From NCBI RefSeq assembly GCF_030690725.1, contig NZ_JAUYGD010000069.1, forward strand, positions 22,606 through 86,605: a stretch of DNA of 64,000 nucleotides, written 5' to 3'. The DNA is from Pseudomonas sp. Lineage in GTDB: Bacteria; Pseudomonadota; Gammaproteobacteria; Pseudomonadales; Pseudomonadaceae. This document shows positions 9,501 through 16,150 of this stretch, piece by piece. The notes under the pieces were generated by a model. The model searched no databases and was not told the DNA's origin. It worked only from the letters and a program-made list of their open reading frames with translations. Made by a program: the position numbers and the translations under genes. Position 1 is the stretch's first letter; each line of letters starts with the position of its first letter.

Positions 9501-9882
9501 CCAGAACATCGACGACACCATCGCCAAGATGAACCGCCTCAAACGCCTCGGCGTGACCTTCGCCATGGACGATTTCGGCACCGGCTACAGCTCGCTGACC
9601 TACCTCAAGCGCCTGCCGGTGGATGTGCTGAAGATCGACCAGTCCTTCGTGCGCGACGCCACCCTAGACGCCAACGACGCGGAAATCATCCGCGCCATCG
9701 TCGCCATGGCCCGCAGCCTGGGCCTGGACATGATTGCCGAAGGCGTCGAGCAAACCGACCAGCTGGAATTCCTCCAGCAACAGGGCTGCCATCACTACCA
9801 GGGCTACCTGTTCAGTCGGCCGGTGCCGCTGGAGCAGTTCCGCCAGTTGCTGCGCGACAACCACAGGCCGACGCCCCGCTAA
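6583..9882 (+). CDS. Five-PAS GGDEF-EAL cyclic-di-GMP signalling protein
   Basis: This is a 1099-residue protein with no clear membrane segment. Five PAS/PAC units fill roughly residues 25-150, 155-275, 280-400, 405-525 and 530-650. A GGDEF domain (650-830) and an EAL domain (840-1090) follow. The cyclase motif GGDEF is intact, with an RQED inhibitory site exactly five residues before it. The phosphodiesterase domain keeps GAEALLRW, the loop motif DDFGTGYSS, LKIDQSF and AEGVEQ. Both c-di-GMP synthesis and breakdown are thus possible. GTG 6583 is chosen over TTG 6577 because AAGGAAG sits 8 bases upstream of it. Confidence 0.93.
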   Translation: MAKSSDRRPPLPFIPALDPAEFESTWNDAPRLLRALNGAKLGTWYWDIESGRVSWSRGAQALFGLDPKQPLEKRIDYIELIPEEDRPDVLRLFEQLLAGNPSNRAFRHRILWPDGSLHWLEISGSLQLDADGKQRVMGVIRDISSQQAREQALRSSEEKFAYAFNYSPDAVVITEKSSGRFVEINAGFERQFGWTSEQTLGRTSLEMGIWACLKDRQRMMDAVKSNTLNGLEVPLYHRDGSIRKNLLFGGEILLDGIPCLVLSLRDITQQRQQEQDLHDSQERLNLALDSADLGTWDWHIPSNMLFGSARASKLHGLADEPFHDDFRKFFSFVPLEDRHAMRKHFNNLALGLTEEYQVTYRAVYGNKEVHYLESTAKLYRDADGKPERMAGILIDISERVRREQSLAASEAKFANLFQASPDPVALTTLPDGVGMEINASFSQTFGWQPEEVIGRRMTDLNFWANLDVRAALYDKLERDKSLHNEVADYLDKQGRVITCVVSSRPMLLNNQRCILTTFRDISERQKAQAELQASQEKFALAFHSSPDAITITERDTGRYIEVNEGFGRLTGYNVDEVIGRSAMELNVWADLAERDAMVQKLQREGHVYHMEMHGKHRDGTVKLVEVSVEPIELNNTPCLLLTARDISELKAAQAQVQHLAYHDSLTNLPNRALLLDRLTQQISLLKRHELRGALLFIDLDHFKHINDSLGHPVGDAVLKLVTARLEASVRQEDTVARLGGDEFVVLISGLEGKRSKVVQQVRALAEKLRHLLAEPMLLDGHQLQVTPSIGIALIPDHGDTPSDLLKRADIALYRAKDSGRNCIQLFRNTMQKAASERLRLENDLRLALARGEFELHFQPQVDARDNQIIGAEALLRWMHPTLGAQSPALFIHVLEESGLILEVGGWVLAEACHACAQLLEQGMVNATQFSLCVNISPRQFRQNDFVELVESSLASSHLPPHMLKLEITEGIVIQNIDDTIAKMNRLKRLGVTFAMDDFGTGYSSLTYLKRLPVDVLKIDQSFVRDATLDANDAEIIRAIVAMARSLGLDMIAEGVEQTDQLEFLQQQGCHHYQGYLFSRPVPLEQFRQLLRDNHRPTPR

Positions 9883-9884
9883 AA

Positions 9885-9914
9885 CAACAAGGGCACCCGC
9901 AGGCGCCCTTGTTG
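9885..9914. terminator. Bidirectional terminator between the GGDEF-EAL gene and ibpA
   Basis: CAACAAGGGC (9885-9894) pairs perfectly with GCCCTTGTTG (9905-9914) around a 10-base loop, between two converging genes. AAAA at 9881-9884 gives a short U-run for minus-strand transcripts; the plus-strand side lacks a strong T-run. Confidence 0.7.
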
Positions 9915-9930
9915 CTAACGGCGTAGCAGC

Positions 9931-10377
9931 TTAACTCTGCAGCACAGTGCGGCTGGCCCCAATCGGAATACGCTTGGCCTTGGCCTCTTCCGGCACGATG
10001 CGCACCAGGTCGATATTCAGCAGGCCGTTGACCAGGCTGGCAGCCTTGACCTCGATATGGTCGGCCAGGCGGAACGACAGCTTGAACGCACGCTGAGCGA
10101 TGCCCTGGTACAGATAGGTGACGTTGTCGGCGCTGGTGTCGCGCTTGCCGCCGGTAACGGTCAGCACGCCGCGCTCGACCTGCAGTTCCAGATCGTCTTC
10201 CTGGAAGCCCGCCGCGGCGACCACGATGCGGTATTGATCGTCGGCATACTTCTCGACGTTGTAGGGTGGGTAGCTGCTGCCCGCCTCGTTGCGCATGGCC
10301 GACTCGAACAGATCATTGAAACGGTCGAAGCCAACGGACTGACGGAACAGCGGGGTCATGGAAAATGCGGTGCTCAT
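9931..10377 (-). CDS. ibpA: Small heat-shock protein, Hsp20/IbpA family
   Basis: IbpA is an ATP-independent holdase that binds unfolding proteins and passes them to DnaK/ClpB. The 148-residue protein has a short N-terminal arm, an alpha-crystallin domain at about 35-130 and a C-terminal IPI motif (KRIPIGA) used for oligomer contacts. It ends at the shared hairpin after the GGDEF-EAL gene. Upstream lie a sigma-32-type promoter and a ROSE-like leader, so heat control is likely at both transcription and translation. Confidence 0.95.
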   Translation of the reverse strand: MSTAFSMTPLFRQSVGFDRFNDLFESAMRNEAGSSYPPYNVEKYADDQYRIVVAAAGFQEDDLELQVERGVLTVTGGKRDTSADNVTYLYQGIAQRAFKLSFRLADHIEVKAASLVNGLLNIDLVRIVPEEAKAKRIPIGASRTVLQS

Positions 10378-10440
10378 GATTTAAATCTCCTGAAATTCAG
10401 CGAGTGGTTAACCGCGGAACCCGACTTCGGCATCCCGCAT
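10378..10440 (-). promoter_or_regulatory. ROSE-like RNA thermometer in the ibpA 5' leader
   Basis: The 60-odd-base leader read on the minus strand is GC-rich and foldable. It ends with UCGCU, then GAAUUUC, then the Shine-Dalgarno AGGAG. The UYGCU sequence facing the AGGA(G) is the signature of ROSE elements, which mask the ribosome-binding site at low temperature and melt on heating. ROSE elements are known upstream of ibpA in Pseudomonas. The full fold was not computed. Confidence 0.7.
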
Positions 10441-10446
10441 AACTAA

Positions 10447-10474
10447 AAATGTGGTTACTCAGGTAGATTTCAAG
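10447..10474 (-). promoter_or_regulatory. Sigma-32 (RpoH) heat-shock promoter of ibpA
   Basis: On the minus strand, CTTGAAA (10468-10474), a 13-base spacer and CCACATTT (10447-10454) match the RpoH consensus CTTGAAA-N11-16-CCCCATNT at nearly every position. Transcription would start near 10440, giving the leader that holds the thermometer. The SDR gene starts divergently at 10508. Confidence 0.8.
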
Positions 10475-10507
10475 CCTCTGCAAAATTTTCTTACAGGGAG
10501 CAATTCG

Positions 10508-11254
10508 ATGAGCAAGGTCATGCTGATCACCGGCGCCAGCCGCGGTATTGGCGCCGCCACCGCCAGGCTGGCGGCTGCCCAGGGTTATGCGCTGTGCCTG
10601 AACTACCACCGACAACAGGCCGCGGCCGAGGCGCTGGTGAGCGAAATCACCCAAGCAGGCGGCCAGGCCATTGCCGTGCAGGCGGATGTCGCCGACGAAG
10701 ACCAGGTGATGCAGTTGTTCGCCCGCCTCGATCAACACTTTGGCCGCCTCGATGTACTGGTCAACAACGCCGGCATCCTGGAAACCCAGATGCCTTTGCA
10801 GCAGATGGACCTGGCGCGCTGGCAGCGGGTGTTCGCCACCAATGTGTTCGGCAGCTTTCTCTGCAGCCGTGAGGCGATCAAGCGCATGTCGACCCGCCAG
10901 GGCGGCAACGGTGGCGCTATCGTCAACTTATCATCGGTGGCTGCGCGGCTCGGCGCGCCGGGGGAATACATCGACTACGCAGCGGCCAAAGGCGCCATCG
11001 ACAGCATGACTCTGGGCCTGGCCAAGGAAGTCGCGGCCGATGACATTCGCGTTAACGCGGTGCGCCCAGGGGTGATTGAGACCGAGATTCACGCCAGCGG
11101 CGGCGAGCCGGAGCGGGTCGCGCGAGTCAGCCGGAGTGTGCCCATGGGCCGCGGCGGTTTGGCCAGGGAAGTGGCTGAAGCGATTCTCTGGCTGACCAGC
11201 GAGCAGGCGTCCTACACCAGCGGCGCGCTGCTGGATGTCAGCGGTGGGCGCTGA
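10508..11254 (+). CDS. Short-chain dehydrogenase/reductase (SDR)
   Basis: This is a classical 248-residue SDR. It has the cofactor motif TGASRGIG near the N-terminus, NNAG near residue 90, a catalytic serine in NLSS and the YAAAK tyrosine/lysine pair. The C-terminus LLDVSGGR is typical. ATG 10508 has AGGGAG seven bases upstream; the frame is open further upstream, but that part overlaps the ibpA promoter. The substrate cannot be read from sequence. A similar gene sits between ibpA and dusC in P. aeruginosa. Confidence 0.9.
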   Translation: MSKVMLITGASRGIGAATARLAAAQGYALCLNYHRQQAAAEALVSEITQAGGQAIAVQADVADEDQVMQLFARLDQHFGRLDVLVNNAGILETQMPLQQMDLARWQRVFATNVFGSFLCSREAIKRMSTRQGGNGGAIVNLSSVAARLGAPGEYIDYAAAKGAIDSMTLGLAKEVAADDIRVNAVRPGVIETEIHASGGEPERVARVSRSVPMGRGGLAREVAEAILWLTSEQASYTSGALLDVSGGR

Positions 11255-11263
11255 ATATCAAGA

Positions 11264-12244
11264 TCAAGCGCTCGCCTGCTCGGCACGCTCAGGCTCGATA
11301 AAGTCGATACCGAGCAGACCATCGATACGCAGGCAGTCGCTTTCACGGCGCAGCAGGTTGAACAGCTCGGTGGCTTCGGGGTAGCTGCGCGTCAGCATCG
11401 CCAGCCACTGCTTGAGCCGCCCCGGTGCGTAGCGTGGCGACATCTTGCGCCGCGCCTGCAGCCAGAAATCCGCCAGCAGCGGCTGCAGCTCCGCCCAACT
11501 CATGGCCACCACCTCCTGCCCGGCCCTGGCCGCCGCAATCTGCCGGGCCAGATCCGGGCGCGCCACCAGGCCACGGCCGAGCATGATGTCCTCAACTCCG
11601 CTGACCTCTCGGCAACGCTGCCAGTCATCCAGGGTCCAGATCTCGCCATTGGCAAATACCGGCACCTTGACCACGTCCTGCACGCGCGCCACCCACTCCC
11701 AATGCGCCGGTGGCTTGTAGCCTTCGACCTTGGTTCGCGCATGCACCACGATCTGCGCCGCGCCACCATCGGCCAGCGCCTGGGCGCACTCCAGGGCGTA
11801 ATCCTTGTGATCAAAACCCAGGCGCATTTTCGCCGTCACCGGAATCGCTGCCGGCACCGCACGGCGCACCTCGCGAACGATGGCGTGAAGCAGCTCGGGC
11901 TCTTTGAGCAATACCGCGCCGCCACGGGACTTGTTCACCGTCTTGGCGGGGCAGCCGAAATTGAGGTCGATCACCGGCGCACCCAGGGTGCAGGCAAAGG
12001 CGGCGTTATCCGCCAGGCAGGCCGGATCGGAGCCGAGGAACTGCACGCGCAGCGGTGTGCCAGCGGCCGTTTGCGCGCCGCTGAACAATTCAGGCGCGAG
12101 CTTCTCGTAGCTGCTGACGGGCAGCACCCGCTCAGTGACCCGAATAAATTCCGTCACGCACCAGTCGATGCCGCCCACCTGAGTGAGCACATCGCGAAGG
12201 ATTTCGTCGACCAACCCCTCCATCGGGGCCAGGGCGATTTGCAT
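11264..12244 (-). CDS. dusC: tRNA-dihydrouridine(16) synthase
   Basis: DusC is an FMN-dependent enzyme that reduces U16 in the D-loop of tRNA. The 326-residue protein begins MQIALAPMEGLVD, the flavin-binding start of the Dus TIM barrel. It has the catalytic cysteine in NFGCPAKTVNKSRGGA and the VHARTKVEGY and MLGRGLVARP segments. Length and motifs fit the DusC branch better than DusA or DusB. It converges on the SDR gene with a 9-bp gap. Confidence 0.93.
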   Translation of the reverse strand: MQIALAPMEGLVDEILRDVLTQVGGIDWCVTEFIRVTERVLPVSSYEKLAPELFSGAQTAAGTPLRVQFLGSDPACLADNAAFACTLGAPVIDLNFGCPAKTVNKSRGGAVLLKEPELLHAIVREVRRAVPAAIPVTAKMRLGFDHKDYALECAQALADGGAAQIVVHARTKVEGYKPPAHWEWVARVQDVVKVPVFANGEIWTLDDWQRCREVSGVEDIMLGRGLVARPDLARQIAAARAGQEVVAMSWAELQPLLADFWLQARRKMSPRYAPGRLKQWLAMLTRSYPEATELFNLLRRESDCLRIDGLLGIDFIEPERAEQASA

Positions 12245-12293
12245 AGGCAGTCTCTTGAAAATTCTTTGCCGCGCGAGCTAAAGGGCGCATATA

Positions 12294-12320
12294 GAAAAAC
12301 GCCGCGTAGTGTACGCGGCG
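12294..12320 (-). terminator. Rho-independent terminator after the thioesterase/ED operon
   Basis: CGCCGCGTA (12300-12308), GTG and TACGCGGCG (12312-12320) form a perfect 9-bp stem. A T-run follows on the minus strand (AAAAA at 12295-12299 on the plus strand). It lies downstream of the thioesterase gene and upstream of dusC. Confidence 0.85.
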
Positions 12321-12357
12321 CGGTGGTGAAGCGCTCAGGCATTAGCCCGACGGTGCG

Positions 12358-12807
12358 TCACAGCTCCATCGGGAAAGGTGGCTGCAACGCCGCGCCATAG
12401 CCTTCGACGAACTCCGGCGGCATGCGCTTGGGCTTGCCGCTGGACAGCTCGATGCAGACAAAGGTGGTTTTCGCCCGCAGCAGGGTCACGCCGTCTTCCG
12501 GGCGAATCAGCTGGAAGCGCCGGTCCATCTTCAAGCGCTGGTCGGACTCGACAATCCAGGTGGCCATCTGCAGCTGCTGGTCTTCATAGGCACTGGCCAG
12601 GTAGTCGATCTCATGGCGCAGCACGGCCATGGCGCGATCGAGACGGCGATACTCAGCCAGGTCCAGCCCCAGAAACTGCGAATGGCGCCAGGCGCAGCGC
12701 TCCAGCCAGCTGACGTAGACCGCATTGTTGGCGTGACCGAGGCCATCGATATCCTCTGCCGTAACCTGAATATCGATGACAAAGGGATTGCTCAGCTCCC
12801 AGTTCAT
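12358..12807 (-). CDS. Acyl-CoA thioesterase, YbgC/4-hydroxybenzoyl-CoA thioesterase family
   Basis: The 149-residue hot-dog-fold protein has the family signature DIDGLGHANNAVYVSWLE near residues 18-35, which includes the histidine, asparagines and tyrosine of the 4HBT active site. It probably hydrolyses an acyl-CoA thioester, substrate unknown. Its start overlaps the eda stop by 4 bp (ATGA), so it is the last gene of the pgl-edd-eda run and ends at a strong terminator. Confidence 0.88.
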   Translation of the reverse strand: MNWELSNPFVIDIQVTAEDIDGLGHANNAVYVSWLERCAWRHSQFLGLDLAEYRRLDRAMAVLRHEIDYLASAYEDQQLQMATWIVESDQRLKMDRRFQLIRPEDGVTLLRAKTTFVCIELSSGKPKRMPPEFVEGYGAALQPPFPMEL

Positions 12808-13454
12808 GCCGGCTGCTCCAGGCTACCGGCCAGGGCGCGGGCTTCGGCCGCCAATTGAGTGATCTGGTCCCAGGCGCGGGCGCGCACCAGGTTGCTTGGC
12901 GCGATCCAGGTGCCGCCGACGCAAGCCACGTTGGGCAGGCGCAGAAAGCTCAGCAGGTTATCCGGGGTGACCCCACCGGTTGGGCAAAAACGAATGCCGG
13001 TGAACGGCCCCTTGAAGCTCTTGAGCATCTTGATGCTGGTGGCGCCGTTGGCCGGGAACAGCTTCAGCGAGCGATAGCCGTACTCCAGCGCCAGCAACAC
13101 TTCCGAGGGCGTCATCACCCCCGGCAAATACGGCAAACCGGAATCTTCCGCCGCCGCGGCCAGGCGCTCGGTGCAGCCAGGGCTGACGGCGAACTGCGCA
13201 CCGGCATCACGGGCCTCACTGAACTGCTCGGCATGAATCAGGGTGCCAGCGCCTACCAGCAGGTCCGGCAATTCCTTGCGCATGGCCGCCAGGGCATCCA
13301 GCGCGCCAGGGGTGCGCAGGGTCACTTCCAGCACGCGAATGCCGCCAGCGTGCAGCGCACGGGCCAGGTCCACCGCCAGGCTGATATCGTCGATCACCAA
13401 CACCGGCAACACCGGGCGGGCCTGTTGCAGCACCACATCCATCGTCAGGCTCAT
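12804..13454 (-). CDS. eda: 2-keto-3-deoxy-6-phosphogluconate aldolase
   Basis: Eda splits KDPG into pyruvate and glyceraldehyde-3-phosphate, the last step of the Entner-Doudoroff pathway. The 216-residue protein shows the base glutamate in VLEVTLRTP, the Schiff-base lysine in YRSLKLFPA and the phosphate-binding RFCPTGGV and GGTWIAP segments. ATG 13454 is chosen because GGGGAG precedes it; the frame extends nine codons further to a TTG. It lies 36 bp after edd. It resembles the eda paralogue beside the thioesterase in P. aeruginosa more than the zwf-pgl-linked copy (comparison from memory). Confidence 0.92.
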   Translation of the reverse strand: MSLTMDVVLQQARPVLPVLVIDDISLAVDLARALHAGGIRVLEVTLRTPGALDALAAMRKELPDLLVGAGTLIHAEQFSEARDAGAQFAVSPGCTERLAAAAEDSGLPYLPGVMTPSEVLLALEYGYRSLKLFPANGATSIKMLKSFKGPFTGIRFCPTGGVTPDNLLSFLRLPNVACVGGTWIAPSNLVRARAWDQITQLAAEARALAGSLEQPA

Positions 13455-13490
13455 GCCTTGCTCCCCGCTCTCAAGATTCAATCATCGCGT

Positions 13491-15302
13491 TCAGTCTTCA
13501 AACAGGCTGCTGGCGCCCTGCTCGGCCGAGCCAACCAGACGGCGCTGGGCGGCGAACATTTCCAGACCATAGCCCAATTCCAGCTCGGCACTGGCAGACG
13601 CCAATGGCCGCGCGGCCAGTTGCTGCGCGCTCAACTCCACCTGCAGCAGCCCGTTTTGCGCATCCAGCACCAGCCAATCACCGTCCTGCAACCGCGCCAA
13701 GGCGCCTCCTGCCGCCGCCTCCGGGGTGACGTGCAGGGCAGTGGAAACCTGCCCGGATGCGCCGGACATGCGCCCATCGGTAATCAGCGCGACACGCTGG
13801 CCGGCTTGCTGCAGATTGGCCAACAGCGGCATCAGTTTGTGCAGCTCAGGCATGCCATTGGCTTGTGGGCCTTGGAAGCGCACCACCAGCACCAGGTCAC
13901 CTTGCAGCTCGCCAGCGCTGTAGGCGGCCTGCACGGCCGCTTCCGAATCGAAAATGCGCGCCTGGGCGCGGATTTGCCAGAACGCCGGGTCCACCGCCGA
14001 GGTTTTCAGGATGGCGCGGCCCAGGTTGCCGGTCAGCAGCACCAGCCCGCCCTCCTCGGCAAACGGCTCGGCGGCCGGCCGGACAATATCCGGAGCTGGG
14101 CTCTGCGCCGGCAGCTCGCGCCAGGCCAAGCGCTCGCCATCCAGCCAGGGTTCGCGGGTATAGGCACGCAAACCATGCCCGGCGGCGGTGGCGACATCGT
14201 CATGCAGCAAGCCGGCGCCGAGCAGCTCACGCAGCAACCAGGCCGGCCCACCGGCGGCCTGAAACTGATTCACATCCGCCGCACCATTGGGATAAACCCG
14301 CGCCAGCAGCGGTACGACCTTGGACAGTTCGGCGAAATCATCCCAGCTCAATTCATAACCAGCCGCCCGGGCAATGGCCGGCAGGTGCAGGGTGTGGTTG
14401 GTTGAACCGCCGCTGGCGAGCAAGGCCACCACCGCATTGATCAGCGCCCGTGCATCAATCTGTTGACCGACCGGCAAGTAACGTTCGCCCTGCCGACTGT
14501 TGTGCGCCACCAGCCGCGCGGCTTCATCGGTCAGCGCATCGCGCAGCGGCGTGTAGGGATGGATAAAGGCGCTGCCCGGTACGTGCAGGCCCATGGCTTC
14601 CATCAGCAGCTGATTGGTATTGGCGGTGCCGTAGAAGGTGCAAGTACCAGCCTCGTGGTAAGCAGCCAACTCGGCGGCCAGCAGCTCATCACGGCTGGCT
14701 TCGCCGCGGGCGTAGCGCTGGCGGACGGCGGCTTTTTCCTTGTTCGGCAGGCCCGACTGCATGGGCCCGGCCGGCACGAACACCGCCGGCAGGTGACCGA
14801 AATGCAGCGCGCCGATCAGCAGGCCGGGGACTATCTTGTCGCACACGCCGAGATACAGCGCGCCGTCAAAAATGCCGTGGGTCAACCCGATGGCAGCGGC
14901 CTGGGCAATCAGGTCACGGGAGAACAGCGACAGCTGCATGCCAGCCTCACCCTGGGTAATGCCATCACACATGGCCGGCACCCCGGCGGCGAACTGCGAG
15001 GTCGCGCCGGCCTTGGCCAGCGCCACTTTCAGGCGCTCGGGATACTCCCTGAGCGGTGCATGAGCCGAAAGCAGATCGTTGTAGCTGGAGATGATCGCGA
15101 CATGCGGTGAGCCGCCCTGCCTCATGATCAGCCGCGCATCCTCGGGCTGCGCAGCCAGGGCATGGGCCAGATTGGAGCAGCCCAGGGCCTGATGCGCGGT
15201 GCGCCCGGCCGCCAGGGCCAGGCGCTGCAAATAACGCTCGCGGCGCTTGGCCGAACGCGTTTCCAGTGCGGCGGTAACCTGCTCAACAACCGGATGCAAC
15301 AT
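13491..15302 (-). CDS. edd: Phosphogluconate dehydratase
   Basis: Edd dehydrates 6-phosphogluconate to KDPG, the committing Entner-Doudoroff step. The 603-residue protein is an IlvD/Edd-family iron-sulfur enzyme. It has the PAMCDGITQGEAGMQLS segment and cysteines in LGVCDKIVPG and EAGTCTFYGTANTNQ as likely cluster ligands. The DGRMSGASG motif lies near the C-terminal third. Length is normal. It sits between pgl (73 bp upstream) and eda (36 bp downstream). Confidence 0.96.
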   Translation of the reverse strand: MLHPVVEQVTAALETRSAKRRERYLQRLALAAGRTAHQALGCSNLAHALAAQPEDARLIMRQGGSPHVAIISSYNDLLSAHAPLREYPERLKVALAKAGATSQFAAGVPAMCDGITQGEAGMQLSLFSRDLIAQAAAIGLTHGIFDGALYLGVCDKIVPGLLIGALHFGHLPAVFVPAGPMQSGLPNKEKAAVRQRYARGEASRDELLAAELAAYHEAGTCTFYGTANTNQLLMEAMGLHVPGSAFIHPYTPLRDALTDEAARLVAHNSRQGERYLPVGQQIDARALINAVVALLASGGSTNHTLHLPAIARAAGYELSWDDFAELSKVVPLLARVYPNGAADVNQFQAAGGPAWLLRELLGAGLLHDDVATAAGHGLRAYTREPWLDGERLAWRELPAQSPAPDIVRPAAEPFAEEGGLVLLTGNLGRAILKTSAVDPAFWQIRAQARIFDSEAAVQAAYSAGELQGDLVLVVRFQGPQANGMPELHKLMPLLANLQQAGQRVALITDGRMSGASGQVSTALHVTPEAAAGGALARLQDGDWLVLDAQNGLLQVELSAQQLAARPLASASAELELGYGLEMFAAQRRLVGSAEQGASSLFED

Positions 15303-15324
15303 GACGAGTCCCTTTATCGGCGAG

Positions 15325-15343
15325 GTACAGGCTTACAGTGTAC
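15325..15343. promoter_or_regulatory. Possible operator just upstream of edd
   Basis: GTACA (15325-15329) and TGTAC (15339-15343) form an inverted repeat with a 9-base spacer, 23-41 bp before the edd start. It could be a repressor site for an internal edd promoter. It does not match the HexR site. Chance occurrence of 5-bp arms is quite possible. Confidence 0.25.
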
Positions 15344-15375
15344 CGACTTAAAGCTGGCTTTAACGCAGCAGGCGC

Positions 15376-16056
15376 TCAAGGAGCCCAGTAGATATTCACC
15401 GGCAACGGGCTGCGCTGCAGCCAGACATACAACGGTAACCCACGCGACGCCGGCTGGTCGGCCAGCACAGCCTCGATCAACGCGCGCTTAGCTTCGCCAA
15501 ACGCCAGTAAGCCCAGCCACTGACCACGCTGCAGCATGGCCAGGTTCAGCGACAGACGCTCTCGCGGCTCTTGCGGTGCCAGCGCTGGCAAGGCTGCAGG
15601 TTCGGCTTGCGGATCGAGCGCAGCCGCCAGGCCAGGCATACCGGGAAACAGCGAGGCGATATGGCCGTCTTCCCCCATCCCCAGCAGCACCGCGCTAAAC
15701 GGCGACCACTGCGCCAGTTGCTCGCCCCAGCTGCTCGCCGACTGGGGCAACGTCGCGCCCTGGCGTGGGTCCAGGCAGTTAGCCTGTGGCAATCCCTGAT
15801 GCAGCAACTGCCAGTTGCTTTCGGCGGCCTGCGCTGCCACCCAGCGCTCATCACTGGGGCTGAGGTCGATACGCTGACTGTCCAGTTGCTGCGCCAGTAA
15901 AGGCAACAAGGCCCGCGGGCTACTGCCGCCAGGCAGGATCAGTCCAGCGCGAGGCTGTTGCGCCAGCGTGGCCTGAATCTGCGCCAGCAGGTCGGCGGCC
16001 AGCGCATGCAGGCAGGCGTCGCGCTGAACATGGCAATGCAGCAAATTTTGGCTCAT
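15376..16056 (-). CDS. pgl: 6-phosphogluconolactonase
   Basis: Pgl hydrolyses 6-phosphogluconolactone to 6-phosphogluconate, the substrate of Edd. The 226-residue protein has the family LILPGGSSPRALLPLLA segment near residue 40, SDERWV near 70 and LGMGEDGHIASLFPG near 125-140. ATG 16056 follows GGGG; a TTG two codons earlier is also open. It is the first gene of a pgl-edd-eda-thioesterase run. zwf, often next to pgl in Pseudomonas, is not here. Confidence 0.93.
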   Translation of the reverse strand: MSQNLLHCHVQRDACLHALAADLLAQIQATLAQQPRAGLILPGGSSPRALLPLLAQQLDSQRIDLSPSDERWVAAQAAESNWQLLHQGLPQANCLDPRQGATLPQSASSWGEQLAQWSPFSAVLLGMGEDGHIASLFPGMPGLAAALDPQAEPAALPALAPQEPRERLSLNLAMLQRGQWLGLLAFGEAKRALIEAVLADQPASRGLPLYVWLQRSPLPVNIYWAP

Positions 16057-16150
16057 AAGCAACCCCGGCTAAGCTATCGGTATGTCATAAGGCCGCGCAA
16101 TAATGCACCTTTGTCGTGTCCGCCAACATCCTTGCTAGGGAAAGCCTCTT

